From NCBI GenBank assembly GCA_030041305.1, contig JASHOC010000304.1:1-32458 (forward strand): a stretch of DNA of 32,458 nt. The letters are read 5' to 3'. Each line of letters starts with the position of its first letter. Positions within the stretch are counted from its first letter, which is position 1. Positions 16,775-23,799 of this stretch are shown piece by piece. Below the pieces are notes generated by a model that saw only the letters and a program-made list of their open reading frames with translations, was not told where the DNA came from and did no database searches. The translations under genes and the position numbers were made by a program. Source of the DNA: Acidobacteriaceae bacterium. GTDB lineage: Bacteria; Acidobacteriota; Terriglobia; Terriglobales; Acidobacteriaceae.

Positions 16775-18541
16775 TCAATGTCTCACTTTGGCGCCCGTGG
16801 CGACTTCGCACTCGCTGGAGCGGCAGTTATGCGGGCTCTCGGCGCCCAGCTTCACCAGCAAAGCCACCGCCTCGGGCTGAGGCAGCGATTTCTCCCAAGG
16901 CCCATTGGCCATGTCCGCCACCGAATTGCCGTTTTTAGCCTTCGCATTCAGGTCCGCGCCCAAGCCGACCAGATAATGGATGACGTCGAGATTGCCGGTG
17001 AACGCCGCGCCGTGCAAGGCCGTGTAGCCCTGATCGTCGGCCTGCTTCACTTTGGCGCCCAGGGTCACGCAATATTTCACTGCTTCCAACCGCGTCGGGG
17101 CGGTGGTGCTGTAGTTCGCTCCCCAACCCAACCCCGCGGCGACCATGAGCGGCGTCGTGCCATCATTGGTGGGAATGTTGGTGTCCGCGCCCGCATCCTT
17201 CAAGAGCTCCATGGCCTTCACATCGTCGGCCTCTGCCGCGCGCAAGAACGCGGTAGAACCAGCAGGATCCACCCAGTTTTGATTTTCGGTCAACACCCGC
17301 TCCCAAATCTCACTGCCTAGTCGGGCGTTGAGGTTGGCGCCATGCGCAATCAGCAGCTTCATCAAATCCAAATAGTTCGTGTTCTCCTGCGCCACCACCG
17401 GCTCCGGCGACCACTCATGCGGCGCCCACTGCACATCGATGGTCGCATAGAGCGCTGTAAGCCCGAGGTTATTGGCCAGGTTCGGGTTCGCGCCATGCTC
17501 CAGCAGCATCTTGGCGAAATCGTAATGACCGTTGGCGAGGGCCAGCACCAGCGCCGTGCTGTGTTCGCTGCCGCTGGCTTCATTAATGTTCGCGCCGCCG
17601 GTGATCAAAGCCTCTCCCGCAGCGATATTGCCCTGCCGCGCCGCATAGAGCAGGGGTGACATGCCGCCCACCAACTTCGCGCTGTATTCGTGGTACATGT
17701 GCTCGGGCATTTTGCCTTTTGCCGGCGCCTTCGCATCCCCGCCCCCTGAGTTGTCCACCTCGCCCGAGTTGTCCACCTCATCCTCTTCCCCGGACGACGT
17801 TTCTTTCGCGTCTGGCGTTTCCTTAACGTCTGGCGTTCCCTTCGCGTCTGACGTTTTCTTTTTCTTGGTTTCCCCGTTGTTCGCCAACCCATGAAATGGC
17901 AACCGGTAAGGAACCACGACCTTGGATTCGAGGTTGGGGTCGGCGCCATGCGCAATCAAAACGCGAATCACGTCTGCGCGGCCTTCATCCGCGGCAAACA
18001 TCAGCGCCGTCTGATTGCGGACGTGTTCGCCCGTGTTCACGTCCGCCCCGTGAGCGAGCAACGCCTTGACGGCGTCCACACTGCCTGAGGCGGCCGCCTC
18101 CATCAGCGGCGTGGTGCCCATGGTATCCGCTCCGTTCGCGTTCGCCCCGCTCGCGAGCAAAAGGTCAATCATGGGCGCGCTGCCATTCTGGCAGGCCATG
18201 TAAAGCGGCGTCATTCCTTCGAGGCGCGTCTTGGCGTTCACGTCGGCATGGGCATTCAACAGAATGCGGGCCAACTCAAGGTTGTTTACATATGCCGCCC
18301 AGTGGAGCGCAGTGCTGCCGTCGCCTTCGGCGCTGTTCACCGGCACATGGGCGCGCAGCAAAGCTTCCACCGCGGCCACGTCCCCGCGCTTCACCGCCTC
18401 CGGCAGCCGCACATCCGGTTCGAGCGACGGCGTCGCAGAAGCGGTTGCTTGAGAGGATTCCGCGCCCGTGGCGGCAGGGACAGCCGCCGCGAACAAGGCG
18501 AGAACGGGGACAGCCAGTCCCCACGAAACCATCTTCAACAT
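16775..18541 (-). CDS. Secreted ankyrin-repeat protein with a low-complexity insert
   Basis: 588 residues, ATG with a strong GAGGAGG ribosome site. An N-terminal signal peptide (about 1-26, ending AATGA) predicts export to the periplasm. Five ankyrin repeats follow at about 45-210 (for example GSTALHWAAYVNNLELARIL and GTTPLMEAAASGSVDAVKAL). A Lys/Glu/Asp/Ser/Gly-rich insert of about 60 residues comes next, encoded partly by 18-bp tandem repeats, and then five to six more repeats to about 570. Ankyrin repeats bind proteins; no catalytic domain is seen. The tail has two Cys (CRSSEC). It lies 70 bp downstream of the DUF1552 gene and is probably the last gene of that operon, so it may scaffold the secreted partners. 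Confidence 0.88.
   Translation of the reverse strand: MLKMVSWGLAVPVLALFAAAVPAATGAESSQATASATPSLEPDVRLPEAVKRGDVAAVEALLRAHVPVNSAEGDGSTALHWAAYVNNLELARILLNAHADVNAKTRLEGMTPLYMACQNGSAPMIDLLLASGANANGADTMGTTPLMEAAASGSVDAVKALLAHGADVNTGEHVRNQTALMFAADEGRADVIRVLIAHGADPNLESKVVVPYRLPFHGLANNGETKKKKTSDAKGTPDVKETPDAKETSSGEEDEVDNSGEVDNSGGGDAKAPAKGKMPEHMYHEYSAKLVGGMSPLLYAARQGNIAAGEALITGGANINEASGSEHSTALVLALANGHYDFAKMLLEHGANPNLANNLGLTALYATIDVQWAPHEWSPEPVVAQENTNYLDLMKLLIAHGANLNARLGSEIWERVLTENQNWVDPAGSTAFLRAAEADDVKAMELLKDAGADTNIPTNDGTTPLMVAAGLGWGANYSTTAPTRLEAVKYCVTLGAKVKQADDQGYTALHGAAFTGNLDVIHYLVGLGADLNAKAKNGNSVADMANGPWEKSLPQPEAVALLVKLGAESPHNCRSSECEVATGAKVRH
17748..17783 (-). repeat. 18-bp tandem repeat, two copies, inside the ankyrin gene
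   Basis: Two consecutive copies (17748-17765 and 17766-17783) share GAGTTGTCCACCTC on the + strand. They encode two copies of the peptide EVDNSG in the low-complexity insert. The period is a multiple of three, so copy-number change keeps the frame. Confidence 0.75.
17797..17858 (-). repeat. 18-bp tandem repeat, three and a half copies, inside the ankyrin gene
   Basis: Units at 17797-17814, 17815-17832 and 17833-17850 plus a partial copy share the pattern CGTTTCCTT..CGTCTG on the + strand with a few substitutions. They encode repeats of the type TPDAKE, which join the two ankyrin blocks. The period is in frame, and the divergence between units suggests an old expansion. Confidence 0.75.
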
Positions 18542-18611
18542 TTCGCGCCTCCTCGGACACTCCTCGCGAAGAATTCCACGGTTCTATCGAAAATCGTCTG
18601 CACAAGGCAAG

Positions 18612-19982
18612 CTAGATATTGAGCATGCCGGTGCTGTCTTGCAGGGAATCCAGGTTCATTCCCAGTTTGTTCAACATGGTCAAAAGAACATTGGCCATGG
18701 GCGTTCCATCGGGCAGCTTTACGTGATTGTTTCCCCGCACCGCGCCGTTGGCGCGCCCCGCCAGCAAGATGGGCAGACGCTTGTGATTATGCACATTGGA
18801 GTCGCCCATCGGACTGCCGTAGAGAACCAGCGAGTGATCCAGCAGGTTGCCGTCTCCGTCGGGTGTATTGCGCATCTTCTCCAGGAAATACTTGACCAGG
18901 GTGACGTGATAGTGGTTGATCTTTTGGAAATCGGCGATATTGGCCGGGGTCTCGCCGTGGTGCGAGCAGGTATGGAATGGCGTGGATACGCCGCTTTCCG
19001 GGTACACCCGCATGTTGACGTCGCGGCTCATTTTGAAAGACGAGACGCGCGTCACTTCGGTCATAAAGCCCAGCACCTGCAGATCGTACATGAGCTTCAC
19101 ATGTTCGTCGTAGGAGTCGGGCACGCCCAGCGGCGCCGCCGGCAGCGTCCGCGCCGCGCCGCTTGCGTTGTATTTCTCGATGCGCTGGATGCGGCGCTCG
19201 ACCTCGCGCACGTTTTCGAGGTAGTCGTTCATGCGCCCGCGGTCCGTGGCGTCAAGGTTCTTCTGCAAGCTCGCCACATCGCTGGTGATCCAGTCCAAAA
19301 TGCTCGCATTCACGCGCTGGCGTTGCAACCGCTCCGTCGGCGTGGCGCCGTCGCCGAAAAGGGTTTCAAAAGCCGTGCGCGGGTCCAGGGTCATGGGCAG
19401 CGGTTTGGTCGGCGTGGCCCAGCTAATGGTGTCGGAGTAAACGCAGGCGTAGCCGTAGTCGCAAGCGCCGGAGGCGTCGGAACTCTCAATGCAAAGCTGA
19501 ATCGAGGGCAGCGGCGTATCCTGCCCGAATTTCTCCGCGTAATACTGATCGACCGAAATGCCGTTGTGAATATCGGCGCCCTCGGTCATTTTGGGGTGCG
19601 CCGCCGTCAAATACGCGGCGCTCGAGCGCATGTGGTCGGCGCCTTCTTCCGCTGCGTCCCACGCCATCGCTCCGTGAAGATCCGTGCCGGTTACGATGGT
19701 GAGATAGTCGCGAAAATCCTTCAGCGGGGTAAGCGTGTCGGTAAACTCGAAGTCCGCGCCTTCCTTGGCCGGCGACCAATAATGCTTGTCGGTTCCGTCC
19801 ATCGTGCTGCCCGCCGCGCCGTGCACAATCTCGATGCAGGCCAGGCGCGACTTGGGACGCGCCGCCGTTTCCGCCAACGCAGTGCTCGCCGGGATCATGG
19901 CGTCGAGCACGGGGAGAAACACCGTGGCGCCCATCCCACGCAACGCCGTCCGCCGGGATAGATGCCGCTTCGTGTTGAACAT
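18612..19982 (-). CDS. DUF1552 domain protein with Tat-like signal
   Basis: 456 residues, ATG with AGGAGGG upstream. The N-terminus holds a twin-arginine-like motif, SRRTALRGMG (8-17), then a hydrophobic stretch, suggesting export of a folded protein. The rest matches DUF1552: RLACIEIVHGAAGS, a DHMRSSAAYLT segment, SIQLCIESSDASGACDYGYA, TCSHHGE near 345, LVLYGSPMGDSNVHNHKRLP and HVKLPDGTPMANVLLTML. The family is sulfatase- or phosphatase-like in layout but has no established reaction. It is usually found next to a DUF1592 gene, as here (30 bp upstream in the direction of transcription). Conserved His and Asp residues could bind metal. A functional partnership with the DUF1592 protein is inferred. 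Confidence 0.88.
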   Translation of the reverse strand: MFNTKRHLSRRTALRGMGATVFLPVLDAMIPASTALAETAARPKSRLACIEIVHGAAGSTMDGTDKHYWSPAKEGADFEFTDTLTPLKDFRDYLTIVTGTDLHGAMAWDAAEEGADHMRSSAAYLTAAHPKMTEGADIHNGISVDQYYAEKFGQDTPLPSIQLCIESSDASGACDYGYACVYSDTISWATPTKPLPMTLDPRTAFETLFGDGATPTERLQRQRVNASILDWITSDVASLQKNLDATDRGRMNDYLENVREVERRIQRIEKYNASGAARTLPAAPLGVPDSYDEHVKLMYDLQVLGFMTEVTRVSSFKMSRDVNMRVYPESGVSTPFHTCSHHGETPANIADFQKINHYHVTLVKYFLEKMRNTPDGDGNLLDHSLVLYGSPMGDSNVHNHKRLPILLAGRANGAVRGNNHVKLPDGTPMANVLLTMLNKLGMNLDSLQDSTGMLNI

Positions 19983-20012
19983 CGCCTACCCTCCTCTTTC
20001 GGTTGGAACCAC

Positions 20013-22589
20013 CTAATTATGCGTCGGCGTTGTGTCGGCGCTTGGCCCCCGTAGATCCATCTTTGTAGCCAGCAGCCGCTTCAGTTCTGGCGACGCCGTC
20101 TGCGCGCTCCGCATGCGGAAGGGAGCGCTGTTGACGATGCCGAGGACAAAGGCGGAGAAAGTGTTGTTGTGTGCAGCCGCTTCACGAATGATCGAGCGGA
20201 CCACGGGCATGTCTTGCGGAACCAGAACCCGGCCCATTCCGTAGGCAAAGAAATTCTCCGCGAACGTGTCGATAAACGAGTCCGAGTATTTCATCAACGC
20301 CAGGCGCAGGCTCGACGGACCGTCGAGCGGCGTTCCGTCAAAGAGCTTGCCCTCATTGTCGATGCGGCTGCTTTCGTCAAAGCCGCGCCACTCGCCAATG
20401 GGGTCGAAGTTCTCGAGAGCGAAGCCGATGGGATCCATGAACGCGTGGCATCCGGCGCAGAAAGGATTCTTGCGATGCTCCTCCAGGCGTTCCCGAACTG
20501 TCTGCGCGCTGGCGCCGGCCTTGTTATCCGCGAGCACAAAAGCGGCGGGAGGAGGTGGCGGCGGATTGCCCAGCAAAACCTCCATCACATATTTGCCGCG
20601 GATGGTGGGCGAGGTGCGGTTGGCGCTCGAGGTCAAGGTGAGAATGCTTGCCTGCCCCAGCAGTCCAAACCGGTTCTGGTCAGTCAACTGCACGCGCCGA
20701 AAGCGGTCGCCCAGCACGTCGGGAATGCCGTACAGCCGCGCTAACTGGCCATTGACGTAGGTGTAATTCCCATCCAGCAGCGTGAGCACGCTGCGGTTTT
20801 CGCGGACGATGCTGTTGAAGAACAGGACCGTCTCCTCGCGCATGTCGTCAATAAGATTCTGATTGTATTGCGGGTAGAGATAGCCATCGGGCAGCGCGCT
20901 CTTGAGATTTTGCAGGTGCAGCCACTGGCTGGCGAAGTTGTTTGACAGCGCGATCGAACGCGGATCCCCGAGCATGCGATGCACCTGCGCGTCCAAGACT
21001 GCCGGCCGGTGCAACTCGTTCGCTTCAGCCAGCTTCAGCAGTTCCGCATCCGGCGCTGCGCTCCACAGGAAATAGGATAGCCGGGACGCCAACTCCAGGT
21101 CGGTAACCGGATACGCGACCGGTTTCGCCGATTGAGCGGATTTGCTGTCCGGTGCGCCGGTCTTGAATTCCGCATTCACAAACTGCGCCCGATTCCGCTC
21201 AAAGCGGAAGATGAACGAAGGGCTGGACAGAATCGCCTGCACCGCCACGCCCACACCGGCTTCGAATCCTCCATCCTGATGGCCCAGCGCGTAGAACTTC
21301 ATCAGGCTGGCCATTTCCTGGGCGGTCACAGGACGGCGATAGGCCTGCGTGGCCAGGCGTGTGATGATGCTGCGTGCGCACGGCTCCTCTTGCGCGGCGG
21401 CCTTCGGGTAGCAGGAAAAGATCTGCCGCCGGCTGGGCGTCTCGCCAACACCCTCGGGATGATTGGGGCCGGTAATCGTCAACGTCTCCAGGTGCGGCAT
21501 GGTCGTCAGTCCCGCCAGCGGAGCCTGATTCAGGTCCAGCAACGAGAAACTGCCCGGCTCTACGGCGTCATCGACCGGTCCGTCGAAAGTCTTGAGGAAT
21601 GCCGCCGATATTCTCTGCGGGCCCGCCGGCACATCAATCGGCGGAGTGCGGACAATGTCGTACTTGGTGCTGGTCGGGATGAGCGGCAGCAGCGCCACGG
21701 GCACGCCGTTGACCGAGATTTCCATTTTCTGCGTATTCCCCTGCATGGCGCCAAAGAGCACCCCGTCCAGGGAGTAGAAATAGGAAACTGTGAAGGTGTA
21801 TTTCCCATTGGCCGGAAAGTCGTGGATCATGGAAATCCCGCCGCGCGTGCCGAAAGGCGCCCCATCGACGTGTCCCACTTGCGAAACCACGCGGGCCAGC
21901 TCATAGCTTGAGCTCGCCGGCGCGGCGTTGCGGTCGCCAATCGCCATGCGGCTGATATTGCCGGCGGCGCGGATATAGGCGCTCATCAGCGTGGGCGAGA
22001 TCGTCAGCACGTCCGCCATATTGTCGAAGCTATGATCGAACGTGTCGCTGGGCAGCATCTCGTCCACGTCGATATTGACGCCCAGCAACTCGCGCACAGA
22101 GTTCGCGTATTCGGAGCGATTCAGCCGGTGCAGCGGCGGATCGCCATAATACGGATGGAGCGCCGCATAACTATCCAGCGTATGCGCCGCCGAATCCTCA
22201 AAGAGCTTCCGCTCCGCCGCGCTCGGATGGGGCGCTGTCGGGGGTGGCATGAAGCCGACCTTCACTCTGGAAATCACCTCTTCGGCAAGATCGTCGCTTT
22301 TCTCCAAATGCGAAAAATCCAGAGCATTCACCCTGTCCATTTGCGGGTTATGGCACCCCGAGCAGTATTGCTTCACAAAGGCCTGTTGCTGCGCGGTCGT
22401 CATATACGTCTTTGGAGCCTGGCCATAAGCGGCCGCCCCCGCAATCGCGGCGATGGCGAAAACAAAGAAGGCGCGTCTCAACTCCGCACTCTTCGACCTT
22501 AAGGAGCGGCGATCCGCCTCAGAACCCAATGGCGCGCACGAGTTTTCGCTTCCCCAAACACCGCCTATGAGATTTCCCCAAAAGCGCAT
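20013..22589 (-). CDS. DUF1592/DUF1588/DUF1585 multidomain protein with two haem-c motifs
   Basis: 858 residues, ATG with AGGAG 8 bp upstream. About 37 polar residues precede the hydrophobic signal (RRAFFVFAIAAIAGAAAYGQ), an unusually long leader, though no better start is visible. CSGCH (76-80) lies in an N-terminal cytochrome-c-like domain and CAGCH (711-715) near the C-terminus; both fit covalent haem binding. Between them are DUF1587 (HRLNRSEYANSVRELLGV), a beta-sandwich-like region around GGISMIHDFPANGKYTFTVS, DUF1595 (LATQAYRRPVT), DUF1592 (LELASRLSYFLWS), DUF1588 (NRTSPTIRGKYVMEVLLG) and a DUF1585 end (FAYGMGRVL). Such proteins occur in Planctomycetota, Verrucomicrobiota and Acidobacteriota and have no proven activity. 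Export plus haem suggests periplasmic redox chemistry on an unknown substrate. Confidence 0.9.
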   Translation of the reverse strand: MRFWGNLIGGVWGSENSCAPLGSEADRRSLRSKSAELRRAFFVFAIAAIAGAAAYGQAPKTYMTTAQQQAFVKQYCSGCHNPQMDRVNALDFSHLEKSDDLAEEVISRVKVGFMPPPTAPHPSAAERKLFEDSAAHTLDSYAALHPYYGDPPLHRLNRSEYANSVRELLGVNIDVDEMLPSDTFDHSFDNMADVLTISPTLMSAYIRAAGNISRMAIGDRNAAPASSSYELARVVSQVGHVDGAPFGTRGGISMIHDFPANGKYTFTVSYFYSLDGVLFGAMQGNTQKMEISVNGVPVALLPLIPTSTKYDIVRTPPIDVPAGPQRISAAFLKTFDGPVDDAVEPGSFSLLDLNQAPLAGLTTMPHLETLTITGPNHPEGVGETPSRRQIFSCYPKAAAQEEPCARSIITRLATQAYRRPVTAQEMASLMKFYALGHQDGGFEAGVGVAVQAILSSPSFIFRFERNRAQFVNAEFKTGAPDSKSAQSAKPVAYPVTDLELASRLSYFLWSAAPDAELLKLAEANELHRPAVLDAQVHRMLGDPRSIALSNNFASQWLHLQNLKSALPDGYLYPQYNQNLIDDMREETVLFFNSIVRENRSVLTLLDGNYTYVNGQLARLYGIPDVLGDRFRRVQLTDQNRFGLLGQASILTLTSSANRTSPTIRGKYVMEVLLGNPPPPPPAAFVLADNKAGASAQTVRERLEEHRKNPFCAGCHAFMDPIGFALENFDPIGEWRGFDESSRIDNEGKLFDGTPLDGPSSLRLALMKYSDSFIDTFAENFFAYGMGRVLVPQDMPVVRSIIREAAAHNNTFSAFVLGIVNSAPFRMRSAQTASPELKRLLATKMDLRGPSADTTPTHN

Positions 22590-22621
22590 TGTGTTCGTCT
22601 CCTGTGCTCCCGGCCGTGCTG

Positions 22622-23485
22622 CTACTTTGTTTCACCCAGAAGCTGCCGAATCTGTGCTACAGCCTCGTCCACGTGCAGATCGTATCCGTGCTTGCCCAGC
22701 GCCGCCGACGAGCGCCGGCCATCGCCCATCACGCCATTCCCGGGATGGTTCGGATCATAGGCGGTGTGCTGACCAGTGTGCTCCCTCGGCGTGCCCACGG
22801 CCTCGGAGAGCATGTCGCTCCGCACCCAGGTGTTGGGCCCCGGCTCCAGATACATCATTTCCGAGGTGTCGTTCACTGAAGCGTGTCCGCCCGGTGAATA
22901 GCCCTTCGAAGCCAGCCACGCGTCGAAATCGTCATTCGACTTCTGGTAGGCGTCGGCGCAATACACCACCTTGATTCCCTGCCCCCCATACTGCGCGCTC
23001 AACTCTGACGCCACCTCCCCCAATTCCTTCTGGCCGCCGCCGTGGTCTCCCATGAGCACCACGTTTGTAAAGCCATTGCGGATCAACTGCTCGGCCACTT
23101 CCTTGTTCACTTCCTTGAAGGCGTCGGCGGTGATGCCGATGGTGCCGGGCAGGTTCGGGTTGGCGTTGTTCGGTGAGAACGGCAGCACCGGCGCGGCCAA
23201 AGCGTTGCCCAGCTTGCGGGCGATGGCGATCACTTTGGCTTGCGCCACCAGAGTGTGCCCGCCCACCACGCACTGCGGCCCACGCTGCTCCGTTCCGCCG
23301 TTATAAATCAACGCCGTGGTTTTACCGTGAGCCATGGCGTCCTTGATTTCGACCCAGGTCATCAACTCCATGTCCACGCGATCCTTGGCCGCGGCGCCGT
23401 TGGACGAGGGAATTGTTTTGGCCTGCACATTCGGGCAAGCCGCCGCGCCGATCAGGAGAGCCCCCGCAATCAGAGCTTTAAGCAT
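22622..23485 (-). CDS. Exported creatininase-family amidohydrolase
   Basis: 287 residues from ATG 23485, chosen because GAGAGG lies 11 bp upstream and a signal peptide (MLKALIAGALLIGAAAC) begins there. The frame is open for 26 more residues that look non-coding. Creatininase-fold residues are visible: GGTEQRGPQCVVGGHT (Glu and His), LMGDHGGGQKELG (Asp, His), YSPGGHASVNDTSEMMYLEP (His, Glu). Family members are metal-dependent amidohydrolases that act on cyclic or N-terminal amides, such as creatininase, FAPy deformylase and MftE. An exported version is unusual compared with cytoplasmic creatininase. It starts the run that continues 32 bp later with the DUF1592 gene. The substrate is unknown. 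Confidence 0.88.
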   Translation of the reverse strand: MLKALIAGALLIGAAACPNVQAKTIPSSNGAAAKDRVDMELMTWVEIKDAMAHGKTTALIYNGGTEQRGPQCVVGGHTLVAQAKVIAIARKLGNALAAPVLPFSPNNANPNLPGTIGITADAFKEVNKEVAEQLIRNGFTNVVLMGDHGGGQKELGEVASELSAQYGGQGIKVVYCADAYQKSNDDFDAWLASKGYSPGGHASVNDTSEMMYLEPGPNTWVRSDMLSEAVGTPREHTGQHTAYDPNHPGNGVMGDGRRSSAALGKHGYDLHVDEAVAQIRQLLGETK

Positions 23486-23764
23486 GAATGTTGACCTCTC
23501 TTGGATCCGGACAAAACCTGGCTGCCACCTGCGAAAATGATCGGCTATCCAGATTCGGCGCACGGGGAGTAGGCGATCCCCGCTTCAATTTATCTCATGA
23601 TAAAATTCCGCGCCGTAAAAGGGAATGCCCGAACAAGGTTTTTTCTGGTGTAAAGTCCGTTGAATCAAGGTTTCTTCCCGAAAATCGGACCCGCATCGCA
23701 TATTAGCCCACCGGCTGCGTCGTTTCCGGCGCGACCGCCGGTATTCGCCCTGGATTAAGCCAAG
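23486..23764. other. Gene-free stretch between receptor gene and creatininase operon
   Basis: No coding sequence is supported here. It should hold the promoter of the leftward creatininase operon. The only clear structures are the AT-rich dyad at 23589-23604 and short G/C arms near 23563-23581. A candidate TTTACG...GATAAA pair on the minus strand has poor matches and 19-bp spacing, so no promoter is called. Confidence 0.6.
23589..23604. promoter_or_regulatory. 16-bp AT-rich dyad, operator-like
   Basis: TTTATC and GATAAA are perfect inverted arms around a 4-bp centre, in a GC-rich neighbourhood, 104 bp upstream of the creatininase start codon. The shape fits a dimeric repressor or activator site. 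No regulator gene lies in the window, so the assignment is by shape only. Confidence 0.4.
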
Positions 23765-23795
23765 CGCCACCGGGCTCGTTGCGGGCCCGGCGGCG
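23765..23795 (-). terminator. Hairpin just after the TonB-dependent receptor gene
   Basis: An 11-bp stem in the minus-strand RNA (arms 23785-23795 and 23765-23775, one G-U pair) with a 9-nt loop starts 4 bp after the receptor stop codon. It is very GC-rich and stable. The following bases (CUUGGCUUAA) have no U tract, so it may end transcription with help or protect the 3' end. Confidence 0.5.
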
Positions 23796-23799
23796 CCGT

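Noticed and set aside
18468..19961. 497-residue open frame on the + strand opposite DUF1552
   Set aside because: It is rich in Arg, His and Gly, matches no family and is a typical high-GC antisense shadow of a well-supported gene.
23486..23563. 26-residue extension of the creatininase-family protein
   Set aside because: The signal peptide starts at the ATG at 23485, which has its own ribosome site; the extra residues are basic and aromatic with no pattern.
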